Positions 45,131 through 56,999 of a DNA stretch of 64,000 bases are shown here, piece by piece; the stretch's first letter is position 1, and each line of letters begins with the position of its first letter. This DNA comes from Thinopyrum elongatum (Eukaryota; Streptophyta; Magnoliopsida; Poales; Poaceae). The position numbers and the translations under genes are program-made. Below the pieces are notes generated by a model that worked only from the letters and a program-made list of their open reading frames with translations, was not told where the DNA came from and did no database searches. The DNA is taken from contig CM022302.1 in the NCBI GenBank assembly GCA_011799875.1, positions 186,550,942 to 186,614,941 of the forward strand, read 5' to 3'.

Positions 45131-46726
45131 TGATGTTTGCTTGAACTACGTCGGTATTTCCCCAAAGAGGAAGGGATGATGCAGCATAGCAACGGTAGGT
45201 ATTTCCTTCAGTGATGAGACCAAGGTTATCGAACCAGTAGGAGAACCAAGCAACACTACATAAATAGCACCTGCACACAAAGAACAAATTCTTGCAACCC
45301 GATGTGTTAAAGGGGTTGTCAATCCCTTTCGGGTAACGGCGCCAGAAATTGGCAAGTTGACGGGAGATAAATTGTAGTAGATTGGATAAATAGATCGCGA
45401 ATAAAATAAAGTGCAGCAAAATATTTTTTGGTTTTTAGAAATATAGATCTGAAAATAAAAGTGGCAAATAAATAAAAAGGCAAATAGCAAAATAGATCTG
45501 AAAATATATGATGAGAAAATAGACCCGGGGGCCGTAGATTTCACTAGTGGCTTCTCTCGAGAAAAATAGCATACGGTGGGTAAACAAATTACTGTTGGGC
45601 AATTGATAGAACTTCAAATAATTATGATGATATCCAGGCAATGATCATTATATAGGCATCACGTCCAAGATTAGTAGACCCTGCCTGCATCTACTACTAT
45701 TACTCCACACATCGACCGCTATCTAGCATGCATCTAGTGTATTAAGTTCATGGAGAAACGGAGTAATGCAATAAGAACGATGACATGATGTAGACAAGAT
45801 CTATTTATGTAGAAATAGACCCCATCTTGTTATCCTTAATAGCAATGATACGTACGTGTCGGTTCCCCTTCTGTCACTGGGATCAAGCACCGTAAGATCG
45901 AACCCATCACAAAGCACCTCTTCCCATGGCAAGAAAAATCGATCTAGTTGGCCTAACTAAACCAAAGATTCGAAGAAGAAATACGAGGCTATAAGTAATC
46001 ATGCATATAAGAGATCAAAAGACTCAAATAACTTTCATGGATAAAAACATAGATCTGATCATAAACTCAAAGTTCATCGGATCCCAACAAACACACCACA
46101 AAAAGAATTACATCAAATAGATCTCCAAGAGACCATTGTATTGAGAATCAAGAGAGAGAGAGAAAGCCATCTAGCTACTAACTACAGACCCGTAGGTCTA
46201 CAATGAACTACTCACACATCATCGGAGAGGCACCAATGAGGATGATGAACCCCTCCGTGATGATGTCTAGATTGGATCTGTGGTTTCTGGAACTTGCGGC
46301 GGCTGGAATTGATTTCCGTCGACTCCCCTAGGGTTTCTAGAATATTGGGGTATTTATAGAGCAAAGAGGCGGTGCGGGAGGCGACCGAGGTGGGCACAAC
46401 CCACCTGGGCGCGCCTGGGCCCCCAGGCGCGCCCTGGTGGGTTGTGCTCCCCTCGGAGCCCCCCTCGGGTACTTTCTTGGCCCAACTTGTGTCTTCTGGT
46501 CCAGAAAAAATTACCAAAAAGTTTCGTTGCGTTTGGACTCCGTTTGGTACTGATTTCCTGCAAAGTAAAAAACAAGCAAAAAACAGCAACTGGCACTGGG
46601 CATTATGTCAATAGGTTAGTCCCAAAAAATGATATAAAGTTGCTATAAAATGATTGTAAAACATCCAAGAATGATAATATAACAGCATGGAACAATAAAA
46701 ATTATAGATACGTTGGAGACGTATCA
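45131..46726 (-). repeat. R3 3' LTR, 1596 bp
   Basis: Plus strand TGATGTTTGCTTGAAC ... GGAGACGTATCA. Minus-strand TATA (CTATAAATA, 46351-46359). A primer-site-like string (ggtaacggcgccag) lies inside at 45332-45345. Confidence 0.9.
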
Positions 46727-46740
46727 GCATCCCCAAGCTT
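46727..46740 (-). other. R3 polypurine tract
   Basis: AAGCTTGGGGATGC on minus, directly adjoining the 3' LTR. Further internal copies at 48378-48391 and, with one mismatch, 48435-48448. Confidence 0.7.
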
Positions 46741-49107
46741 AATTTCTGCTCGTCCTCGAGTAGGTAAATGATAAAAACAGAATTTTTGATGTGGAATGCT
46801 GCCTAAAATGTTCATCACATATTCTTTTCTTTGTAGCATGGACATTTGGACTTTTATATGATTCAAAGCAATAGTGTAGTTTTGACATGAAGATTTCAAT
46901 ACTCAAGCATAACAACAAGCAACCATGTCTTTCAAAATATCAACACTAAAGCAAGTTATCCCTAGCCCATTATGCTCAATCATTGATCCATTCATGAAAC
47001 ACACTCGCATATTAGCTACACCCAATGCTCAAGTACGATCATAGTGCCCCTTAGTTGGTGCTTTATAAGAGAAGATGGAGACTCAAAATAAAATAAAAAT
47101 TGCATAAAGTAAAAGAAAGGCCCTTCGCAGAGGGAAGTAGGGATTTGTAGAGGTGCCAGAGCTCAAAGCGAAAAAAGTAGAGATAAAACATTTTGGGTGG
47201 CATGCTTTTCCTGTCAACGAAAATGATCGAGTAGTTCCCAATACTTTCCATGCTAGATATATCATAGGCGGTTCCCAAATAGAAAATAAAGTTTATTCCT
47301 TTTTCCACCATACTTTCACATTCCACGGCTAACCGAATCCATGGGTGCCGTCCATACCAACACTTTCCAAGGAATTTATTATTTGACAACATAAAGTAAA
47401 TTCATTTTTCATTTCGGGACTGGGCATCCCTAATACCTTTGCCGTACTCTCATGCAATGACAAGTGAATAAACACTCATCTTGAGAATAACACATCTAGC
47501 ATGGAAAAATATCAGCCACCCCCTATCGTTTCATGAGCGGTACGAGCACACAAAAGAGAAATTTATTTTGAAATTAGAGATGGCACATACAAATTTGCTT
47601 AGAACGGCACGGAAATACCGCATATAGGTAGGTATAGTGGACTCATATGGTAAAACTGGTTTAAGGATTTTGGATGCACAAGTAGTGATCATACTTAGTG
47701 CAAATGAAGGCTAGCAAAAGATTGAGAAGCATCCAACCAAGAAACGAAAAATCTCATAAGCGAGCATTAAGCATAACTATCATCGAATAATGCACCACAA
47801 GTAGGATATAATTTCATTGCATAACTATTGACTTTCGTGCTTGCATAGGGAATCACAAACCTTAACACCAATATTCTTACTAAAGCATAATTACTCATCA
47901 ACATGACTCACATATTATATCAACATATCACAAAACAATTACAAGGAATCAAGTTTATTTTGTCCAATGATCTTCATGAAAGTTTTTATTATATCCCTCT
48001 TGAATATCTATCACTTTGGGACTAATTTCATGTGTTGCTTTTGATAGCTCAAACAAATCTAAGTGAAGAACATGAGCATAAAATTTTTCTTCTCCCAAAA
48101 TAATTTAAGTGAAGCATGAGAGAATTTCTTCAAAATTACTACTCTCAAATAAATCTAAGTGAAGCATGCGAGCAATTCTAACAAGTCATAGCATAATTTT
48201 GGCTCTCTCAAATAGGTGTGTCCAGCAAGGATTCGTGACTAAAAATAAAAAGCAAAACAAGCAAAGACTCATATCATACAAGACGCTCCAAGCAAAACTC
48301 ATGATATGTGACGAATAAAAATATAGTTCCAAGTAAAATACCGATGGTCGTTAGAAGAAAGAGGGGATGCCACTTGGGCATCCCCAAGCTTAGTTGCTTG
48401 CTTCTCTTTCGATAATGGCTTGGGATGCTATGGGGCATCCCCAAACTTAGGCTCTTCTTACTCCTTACTCCTTCATCCATCGTAATCTCACCCAAAACTT
48501 GAAAACTTCAATCACACAAAACTCAACAAAACCTTCGTGAGATCCGTTAGTATAAGAAAACCAATCTTTACTTTAAGTACTGTAGAAAACCCATTCAAAT
48601 TTTGTTCTTGCATTATATCTACTGTATTCTAACTTTACCATGGCTCACAACCCCCGATACAAACCAAAGATTCATCAAAACAAGCACACAATGCAAACAA
48701 AACAGAATCTGTCAAAAACAGAACAGTATGTAAAGATGCGAATTGTTCTCATACTTCTGTAAATCCAAAAATTCTGAAAACTTAGGAAAACATAGGAAAT
48801 TTGTATATAAATCTTGTGTAAAAAATTCAGAGTTTTTCGTCGCTTCTGTGAATTTTCAAAATTGTTTTACTGGACGCAAAAGTTTCTGTTTTCCAACAAG
48901 ACCAAATCAACTATCACCAAAGCTATCCTAAAGGCTTTACTTGGGACAAACACTAATTAAAACACAAAAAACACAATCATAACAGTAGCATAATTGTGCA
49001 AACACTCAAGAACAGAAATAAAAAGATGAAAATAAAATTTATTCATTGGGTTGCCTCCCAACAAGCGCTATCGTTTTACGCCCTTAGCTAGGCATAATGC
49101 GAAGGAT
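46741..49107 (-). other. R3 3' noncoding internal region
   Basis: AT-rich, with no protein motifs. The frame at 47063-47392 is not convincing. The conserved hairpin block is at 49048-49069 (-), upstream of the 3' region and after the ORF in element sense. Confidence 0.55.
49048..49069 (-). other. conserved hairpin block, R3 copy
   Basis: Same 22-nt block as at 32541 and 37695, preceded in element sense by TGCCTAGCTAAGGGCGT. Confidence 0.7.
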
Positions 49108-49671
49108 CTAAGTATTGTCATTTGTAGTTTTAGCAACTTTTGTAAGGGCTTTCTCAAACCCGGGAGGCTCTTTGCGCTTCCCTAAATTCTCAGGAGAAGA
49201 GACCATCTTGAGATCTAAGATATCCAACCGCTTATTGAAAAGAGTAATCAAAGTATTCATTCGATTGAGGTTCCCACTAATATGCTTGAGGGGTTCATTA
49301 TATTTTTGTAACTCGACCATATATTTATGCAAATAACCCAACTTGTCTAAGATTTGAACCCCTTCTTGAGTAAAAGAGATCCCCTTCTTGGTGGGTGGAA
49401 TTCCCAAGATCCCCTCTAAGATCTCATAAGCAGTATTAGCATCAAGTTCGATAAAATTTCCTGTAGCGGCAAAATCCAGAAGTTGCCTATGATGCAAGGC
49501 TAATCCTATATAAAAATTTCGAAGCAAAATCTTTGCATCCTCTTTTAGGTTGCTAATGCGATAAGATTCCATTAGCCTATACCAAGCATCTTTCAAATTT
49601 TCTCCTTGTCCCTGCTTGAAGTATAAAACTTCAAAATCCGGAGACAAAGGAGGAGTAGTCGTGCTAGCCAT
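49108..49671 (-). CDS. R3 gag-like protein, 187 aa
   Basis: ATG at 49671 (MASTTTPPLSPDF) begins an intact frame resembling retrotransposon gag: NLKDAWYRLMESYRI, FYIGLALHHRQLLDFAATG and ANTAYEILEGILG, the helical capsid-like signature. Then come a possible coiled coil (LVELQKYNEPLKHISGNLNR) and a basic tail (GKRKEPPGFEKALTKVAK). No zinc knuckle, protease or RT. The frame is open upstream to 49818 but starts there without ATG. Its R1 counterpart is broken, so this is the best-preserved copy in the window. Function inferred from similarity of style, not alignment. Confidence 0.65.
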   Translation of the reverse strand: MASTTTPPLSPDFEVLYFKQGQGENLKDAWYRLMESYRISNLKEDAKILLRNFYIGLALHHRQLLDFAATGNFIELDANTAYEILEGILGIPPTKKGISFTQEGVQILDKLGYLHKYMVELQKYNEPLKHISGNLNRMNTLITLFNKRLDILDLKMVSSPENLGKRKEPPGFEKALTKVAKTTNDNT

Positions 49672-49864
49672 AGTGATAAGGTGAACAAGCAAGATCACAC
49701 ACATAAACAGGTCCGACGAGAAAACGGCGAATGAAAAAGAGGGCGAATAAAACGGAAATTTTTTGTGAAGTGGGGGAGAGGAAAACGAGAGGCAAATGGC
49801 AAATAATGTAAATTGCAAGGAGATGAGATTTGTGACTAGGAACCTGGTAGATGTTGATGATGTC

Positions 49865-49882
49865 TCCCCGGCAACGGCGCCA
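49865..49882 (-). other. R3 primer-binding site, tRNA-Asp type
   Basis: Minus-strand TGGCGCCGTTGCCGGGGA is a perfect complement of the expected plant tRNA-Asp 3' end (TCCCCGGCAACGGCGCCA), 11 nt from the LTR end. Confidence 0.8.
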
Positions 49883-49893
49883 GAAATTCCTTT

Positions 49894-51493
49894 TGATGTT
49901 TGCTTGAACTACGTCGGTATTTCCCCAAATAGGAAGGGATGATGCAGCACAGCAACGGTAGGTATTTCCCTCAGTGATGAGACCAAGGTTATCGAACCAG
50001 TAGGAGAACCAAGCAACACTACGTAAACAGCACCTGCACAAAAAGAACAAATACTTGCAACCCGACGTGTTAAAGGGGTTGTCAATCCCTTTCAGGTAAC
50101 GGCGCCAGAAATTGGCAAGTTGACGGGAGATAAATTATAGTAGATTGGATAAATAGATCACGAATAAAATAAAGTGCAGCAAAATATTTTTGGGTTTTTA
50201 GAAATATAGATCTGAAAATAAAAGTGGCAAATAAATAAAAAGGCAAATAGCAAAATAGATCTGAAAATATATGATGAGAAAATAGACCTGGGGGCCGTAG
50301 ATTTCACTAGTGGCTTCTCTCGAGAAAAATAGCATACGGTGGGTAAACAAATTACTATTGGGCAATTGATAGAACTTCAAATAATTATGACGATATCGAG
50401 GCAATGATCATTATATAGGCATCACGTCCAAGATTAATAGACCGACTCCTGCCTGCATCTACTACTATTACTCCACACATCGACCGCTATCCAGCATGCA
50501 TCTAGTGTATTAAGTTCATGGAGAAACAGAGTAATACAATAAGAATGATGACATGATGTAGACAAGATTTATTTATGTAGAAATAGACCGCATCTTGTTA
50601 TCCTTAATAGCAACAATACATACGTGTCGGTTCCCCTTCTGTCACTGGGATCAAGCACCGTAAGATCGAACCCATCACAAAGCACCTCTTCCCATGGCAA
50701 GAAAAATCGATCTAGTTAGCCTAACTAAACCAAAGATTCGAAGAAGAAATACGAGGCTATAAGTAATCATGCATATAAGAGATCAAAAGACTCAAATAAC
50801 TTTCATGGATAAAAACATAGATCTGATCATAAACTCAAAGTTCATCGGATCCCAACAAACACACCGCAAAAAGAATTACATCAAATAGATCTCCAAGAGA
50901 CTATTGTATTGAGAATCAAGAGAGAGAGAAAGCCATCTAGCTACTAACTACAGACCCGTAGGTCTACAATGAACTACTCATGCATCATCGGAGAGGCACC
51001 AATCATGATGATGAACCCCTCCGTGATGATGTCTAGATTGGATTTGTGGTTTCTGGAACTTGCGATGGCTGGAATTGATTTTCGTCGACTCCCCTAGGGT
51101 TTCTGGAATATTGGGGTATTTATAGAGCAAAGAGGCGGTGCGGGAGACGGCCGAGGTGGGCACAACCCATCTGGGTGCGCCTGGGCCCCTAGGCGCGCCC
51201 TGGTGGGTTGTGCTCCCCTCGGAGCCCCCCTCGGGTACTTTCTTGGCCCAACTTGTGTCTTCTGGTCCAGAAAAAATCACCAAAAAGTTTTGCTATGTTT
51301 GGACTCCGTTTGGTATTGATTTCCTGCGAAGTAAAAAACAAGCAAAAAACAGCAACTGGCACTGGGCACTATGTTAATAGTTTAGTCCCAAAAAATGATA
51401 TAATGTTGCTATAAAATGATTGTAAAACATCCAAGAATGATAATAAAACAGCATGGAACAATCAAAAATTATAGATATGTTGGAGACGTATCA
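49894..51493 (-). repeat. R3 5' LTR, 1600 bp
   Basis: Same ends as the left R3 LTR; TATA at 51117-51125 (-). The internal primer-site-like string is at 50095-50108. Confidence 0.9.
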
Positions 51494-51498
51494 CAACC

Positions 51499-52562
51499 TT
51501 GCTGCCCTTCCAATGATGTGTGAGTAGTTTACCATAGACCTACGGGTCCATAGCTAGTAGCTAGATAGCTCCTTCTCTCTCTTTGATCTTCAATACAATG
51601 TTCTCCTCGATGTTCTTGGAGTTCTATCCGATGTAATCTTCTTTTGCGGTGTGTTTGTTGAGATCCGATGAATTGTGGATTTATGATCAGATTATCTATG
51701 AATATTATTTGAGTCTTGTCTGAACTCTTTTATGCATGATTAAGATAACTTTGTATTTCTCTCCGATCTATTGATTTGGTTTGGCCAACTAGATTGATCT
51801 ATCTTGCTATAGGAGAGGCGCTTTGTGATGGGTTCAATCTTGCAGTGTCCTCACCCAGTGACAGAAGGGGTAGCGAGGCACGTATTGTATTGTTGCCATT
51901 AAGGATAAAAAGATAGGGTTTATATCATATTGCTTGAGTTTATCCCTCTACATCATGTCATCTTGCTTAATGTGTTACTCTGTTCTTGTGAACTTAATAC
52001 TCTAGATGCAGGCAGGAGTTGGTCGATGTGTGGTGTAATAGTAGTAGATGCAGAATCATTTCGGTCTACTTGTCACGGACGTGATGCATATATTCATGAT
52101 CATTGCCTTGGATATCGTCATAACTATGCGCTTTTCTATCAATTGCTCAACAGTAATTTGTTCACCCACCGTACATTTTCTTTCAAGAGAGAAGCCTCTA
52201 GTGAAACCTATGGCCCCCGGGTCTATTTTCCATCATATTATTTTCAGATCTATAAAACCAAAAATACAAAAATACCATGCTGCAATTTATTTACCTTTAC
52301 TTTATTTTGCCTTTTATTTATATTTTATACCTATCTCTATTAGATCTCACTCTTGCAAGTGACCGTGATGGGATTGACAACCCCTTTTTCGCGTTGTGTG
52401 CAAGTGTTTGTTAGTTTGTGCAGGTGCATCTATTGGGGACTTGGTTGTTCCTCCTACTGGATTGATACCTTGGTTCTTAACTGAGGGAAATACTTACCTC
52501 TACTTTGCTGCATCACCCTTTCCTCTTCAAGGGAAATAACAACGCAAGCTCAAGAAGTAGCA
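51499..52562 (+). repeat. R1 3' LTR, right part
   Basis: Resumes ttgctgccctt and ends AGAAGTAGCA. Together with 44627-45130 it aligns end to end with the 5' LTR. Confidence 0.85.
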
Positions 52563-52567
52563 TGCAC

Positions 52568-52737
52568 GCGTTCGGGATGCCGAATTTTACTACCAGCTCG
52601 TCAAGTGGGTTTCCCGCTTAGAAGCCGAAGCTTCGGTGGACGACGTCGGCATGGAAAGGGCCAACGCGCGTGAGCAACGCGCCCTATCGCACCTCTGGCA
52701 AGTCCGAGGCGAGGAGGACGTCGGTGCCGGTGTTTAG
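52568..52737 (+). pseudogene. 3' half of the split small gene
   Basis: Continues the frame of 29584-29892 after removal of R1: RDAEFYYQLVKWVSRLEAEA ... GEEDVGAGV-stop (TAG 52735-52737). Exact in-frame continuity plus the shared target site show the ORF was open when R1 inserted. The protein is charged and helical, with no recognised family. Confidence 0.65.
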
Positions 52738-52920
52738 CGTGTACCGCAGATGGTGGTCGGCATCGTCTAGTTAGCTAAGAGTAAATTAGTACTTGTACAC
52801 TAGAGTATTAATGGGAGTAGATAGTTAACTTGGCTATGATGGTTGTCAACGTGGAAGTTCAGTACTCTATATCTGGATCAGACCTGTTACTTTGCTCTGA
52901 ATGTTGAACTTTCCGTTTGA
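52738..52920 (+). other. 3' flank of the split gene
   Basis: Probable 3' UTR (gttagctaagagtaaatt ... tttttttt). No feature beyond a T-rich run near 52940. Confidence 0.3.
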
Positions 52921-55900
52921 ACGTATGGAATGGGATGTTATTTTTTTTAAATGGGCTGTATTTGTCCGCCACGGGTTTAGAGGCTGACTTGTGGGCCTAC
53001 TAGGTTGACGCGTACACAATCAGGAGATGATTGTACTTGGAGAGGATAACAGCAGGGACCCACCAGGGTCATGGCAGTACGCAAGCAAGTGCCTCCTTAT
53101 TTCAAGCCAAAAAAATGGTTCCTCCTAATAGATTTCTGACATTTGAGTTCCATGCCATTGTTAACGTGGTCAATAAACGAGAGAATTGCACAACGAGCGG
53201 CTGACAGCAGGGACCCAGCAGCTCGCCCAGTTCTTTTTGTTTTTGAGATGGAACAGGGTGTCAACTAGGCTGTGCGGGGCACTCTGGCCTGTCTAGCCAG
53301 CCTTTTATTTTATATTTACCACAAGACCAGCCTAGTAGTTTTTTTTTCTTTCTGAAAATAGATAGCCCAGTTTTTTTGTTCTTTTGCAGAATACCCAACC
53401 GAGGCCTACTTGCTTTTGTCAGCCCTACTGGGCTGCAAATCTTTCAAGACGAGGAGGGTTTCATTCGGCTTGCCCAGAAAATGGGCTATTAGTAATGAGA
53501 AATGGGATGTACATTTTTAAAACACAGCAAACCGGCAATTAGTTTCAAATTTCTTTTTTTTCATTTTGAGATTTTAAATTCCATTGATTTTTATGCGTGG
53601 ACAATTATTTGGATTTTATATTGATATAAATTTATTTTTCAAATTAGTTTGAATGTGACTCAAAATTTCGGGATTAAAAACAGTTCGGACCGCACTGAAA
53701 TATGCAAAATTTCGTAGAATTTTTTAACCGTGGCAACAATATGGGCTGTAATGCTAACAAAAAGAATGTGGGCTCCAAAAAAATCCTTAAGAATTAGCAA
53801 ATGGGCTGTAAATTATTAGAAATAATGGCAGATGGGTTGTATGTTGTTTTCCACAGGTTTGAGGCTGACTTGTGCGCCTACTATAGGTTGACGCGTACGC
53901 TTTCCTTAAAAAAAGTTGATGTGTACGCAAGGTTGTGCCAACTTAGTCAACACAAGAGAGCAATGACTGTTGGATGTCCATCCAACGGCCGTCGTGCTTC
54001 TTCAATCTCTGATCTTCCTGCTTCAGCTGCCCAAGCCAGCACCGACGGGACTGCCTGCTCCCCCCTCTCGTGGCCGGCTGTGCTGCCGCGCAGGCCTCAT
54101 CGACCGACCCTACTGCCAGCGTTGGCCAGGCCATCCCTCTACACACCCGCACCTCCTGTTATTTTCTGATGACGCCAGCCTCACCCCATAGCCGAACCAG
54201 TCACAGCCCTCGTACTCCCCTCAGCGTGGGCATCCACTATCGTGGCTTCATCGGCTCCGAGTCGTTCCCTTCCTGGGCCTCGCCATCGTGCACCGCGTTG
54301 ATGCTCTCAATGCGGCGTGGTCAACATGGTCAACAAAAGATAGCCATCGGAAGAGGGATGTAAGTGGAGATCCTGACAGTAGGGACCCACATGGTCCATG
54401 GACGCACGCAAGCAAGTGCCATCTTATTACGCGAAAAAAATGAACCCCCCCTGACAGCTGGGACCCACCAGCTATATCTTCGCACGCAAGGAAGTGCCTC
54501 CTTATTAAGCGAAAAATAACGATTCCTCCCCTTGACAACTGGGGCCCATCATATTTGGAGGCTGACTTGTGGCCCTACTCAGTTGACGCGTACGCAGGGC
54601 TTTGTCAACTTAGTCAACAAACAATTCTATCAGCAGTGACCGTTGGATGTTAATCCAACGGTTGTTCTGCTTCTTCAACCTCTGATTTTCTTGATGCAGC
54701 CGCCCAAACCAGCGCCGGCGGGACTGCATGCTCCTGCCTCCTGTGGCCGGCTCTGCTGCCGCCCAGGCATCACCGCCCCCTCCTACTCCAACCGTTGGCC
54801 AGGCCATCCCTCTACTCACCCACAGCCCCTGTTATTCTGCGGCGATGGCAGCCTCACACGGCAGTCGAACCAGTCAACCCTCGTACTCCCCTGCGCGTGG
54901 GCATCCACTGCCGCGTCTTCCTCGGCTCTGCGTTGTTCCCTTCCTAGGCCTCGCCATCATCCACCGCCTTGGTGCTCTCAGCGCGGCGTGGTCAATGAAT
55001 GACAGCCATCGAAAGACGACTGTACGCAGTGACGCTGAGAGCTGGACCCACCAGCTACATCTTCAAACGCAAGGAAGTGCCTCCATGTTACGCGCAAAAA
55101 AATGATTCCTCCCGCTGACAGCTGGGACCCACCAGCTATATCTTCGCACGCAAAGAAGTGCCTCCTTATCCTCCCTGACAACTGGGACCCACCCAATCGA
55201 AGCGTACGTAGCATTGTTTGGCTGGTCGTCAACGTGTACGTACATACTGGCCGATCGGTGTCTCTGCAACAATGACCCGTGGCCGAGCAAGCAGCGGCAC
55301 GTCACATGTAGTAGTAGAGCCCCCGACGTAGCAGTTCAGGCAGTCCAGTCTAAAATGTGTACACGTACGTACAGCCAGATGCCAAAAAATACGGCCACGT
55401 ACGTACATACGGGTGGGGTCTCAAACGCCTACTCGCGCATACATACGGCCAGGGCTCGTGTACATGGAGAGGCAGCGGATGGCAACAATGGCGTCCAGTT
55501 CATCGACAGCCAACCGACTGGGTCAGAATGGAGAAACTGCGTCGTGTTCATCGGGAGGCAACGGAATGCATCGTGTTCATCAGGAGCCAACCGGCTTGGA
55601 CGAAACAGCCGAAACGAGGCCTAGCGTACGGCAGAACAGAGGAAACGGCCTTCTGTTCGACCGCCTACGGTCGAAACAGGATCCTGTTCATCGGGAGGGG
55701 TCTGGCGTACCGCAAAACAGAGGAAATGGACTTCTGTTGGAGCACCTACGGTCGAAACGGGGTCCTGTTCATCGAGAGGGGTGTGGCTACTGCAAAACGG
55801 GACTCCACGGGCTACTGTTCATCCACCGTCAACTGCCTCTCGCTCCAGCCTCCATGGGGTACTATTCATCCACCGTCGTCCTCCAGCCTCCATCGGCTAC

Positions 55901-56715
55901 TGTTCATAGAGCCTCCACGGGGTCCTGTTCATCCACCCCCAACCGGCTAGGGTGTGGCGGCCTCCTTGGGGTCCTGTTCATCCAGCGGCAACGGCCTACT
56001 ACCACGGGGTCCTGCTCATCCAACCCCCACCAGGAACTGTTCATCCACAGCCAACCAACCGGCTCGACTCACCACGTCTCGACTCATTCTACGTACCGTG
56101 GGCACGATAGCAACGGTCATTATTCATCGAGAGGCAACCCAACACCAGCTGGCTACGTCTCGCACGGGGGCTCGATCGGCTTCAGTAAGCAGCAGCACCG
56201 GTCGATCACTCGGGTTCAGTTAACAGCAGTAGCGAAGGAATTGCTCGGGTTCAGTTAGCAGGAGTAGCGAAGGAATCGCTCGGGTTCAGTTAACTGCCAA
56301 GGGATCGATTGCTCGGGTTCAGTAACATAGCTAGTGCGATCGCTCGGGTTTAGTTAGCCAACGCCTCACACACACACGCGCGTACACGAGAGAAACGCGC
56401 AAACCACAGTGCATCGCTCGGCCCCGACCACCCCCATCGTAACCGGGAACTCCCCGATATTTTCCTCGCCCTCGCTTCTACCATGATTTTTTCCGTCATG
56501 GATGGCCCAAAGAATGTCATGCAGGTGCGTCTCCGGCCCGTCCAGGATGAAAAGCCCATTTTCTGTCATGATTTTTTGTCATAGAAGTAGGAGCCCACCA
56601 CATATATGATGATACGTGTTTTTGTCACAATTATCGTCATAGAAGTGTCATAAGCATGGCAGGAAAAAAATTCGTTTGGGCCAAAATGTCACAGATGTGT
56701 CTTTCTTTTGTAGTG
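52920..56715 (+). mobile_element. CACTA transposon 3' terminal region with subterminal repeats
   Basis: Ends in TCTTTCTTTTGTAGTG at 56715. About 53845-54540 and 54555-55120 are two large direct repeats (offset about 705 bp) sharing gaggctgacttgtg, gttgacgcgtac, caacttagtcaaca and ctgggacccaccagctat. A third partial copy lies near 52970. 55700-56060 has repeated ggtcctgttcatc, and 56180-56350 has repeated gctcgggttcagtta units. No transposase frame and no CACTAC left end were found. Confidence 0.65.
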
Positions 56716-56973
56716 CTTGGATCGCCTTCCCTGGTGTCGGCGTTTGGGCGGTTCCTCGCCGGGTTTATCGCCATCCTTTCTAGGGGTGCCATCGCCATTC
56801 TTTCTAGGGGTGCCATCACCATTCTTTCCGGGGGTGTCCACCATGTAAACATCATAGGTGGAGGTGGCGGTCCACCTTCCAGTGGTGGGAGTGGCAAGGG
56901 AGGTAGCAGCATGGGCCATGGCGTCGACATCTTCATCCATGTCGTCAGCCTCCTCGGAGGCGTAGTCCAGCAT
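56716..56973 (-). pseudogene. Gypsy B gag-region fragment 2
   Basis: Starts MLDYASEEADDMDEDVDAM and has a Gly/Lys repeat (PRKNGDGTPRKDGD). Encoded by about 27-bp direct repeats (tttctaggggtgccatc) at 56776-56850. It ends abruptly in CACTA sequence. The preceding fragment ends in another phase (HLVATVDDLTD continues it), implying a frameshift near 57000. Confidence 0.45.
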
Positions 56974-56999
56974 GTCGGTTAAATCGTCGACAGTGGCTA

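Larger units (their letters stand above)
45131..51493 (-). mobile_element. R3: non-autonomous LTR retrotransposon inserted in the R1 3' LTR
   Basis: Perfect target duplication CAACC (45126-45130 and 51494-51498). LTRs 45131-46726 and 49894-51493, nearly identical by eye. The 3.2-kb interior has one gag-like ORF and no polymerase. Being in R1's LTR, it is younger than R1. Confidence 0.9.
29893..52562 (+). mobile_element. R1: outer non-autonomous LTR retrotransposon, 22.7 kb with nested insertions
   Basis: 5' LTR 29893-31442; 3' LTR 44627-45130 continued at 51499-52562 around R3. Flanking target copies are cgcac (29888-29892) and tgcac (52563-52567), one mismatch. Internal sequence after subtracting R2 and the solo LTR is about 3.8 kb and carries only a broken gag-like ORF, so no polymerase. 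It shares LTR start and internal blocks with R2 and R3. Confidence 0.8.

Noticed and set aside
53801..56258. Several plus-strand ORFs of 100-280 codons
   Set aside because: They fall in CACTA subterminal repeats, with repeated low-information peptides and frames that change at repeat edges.
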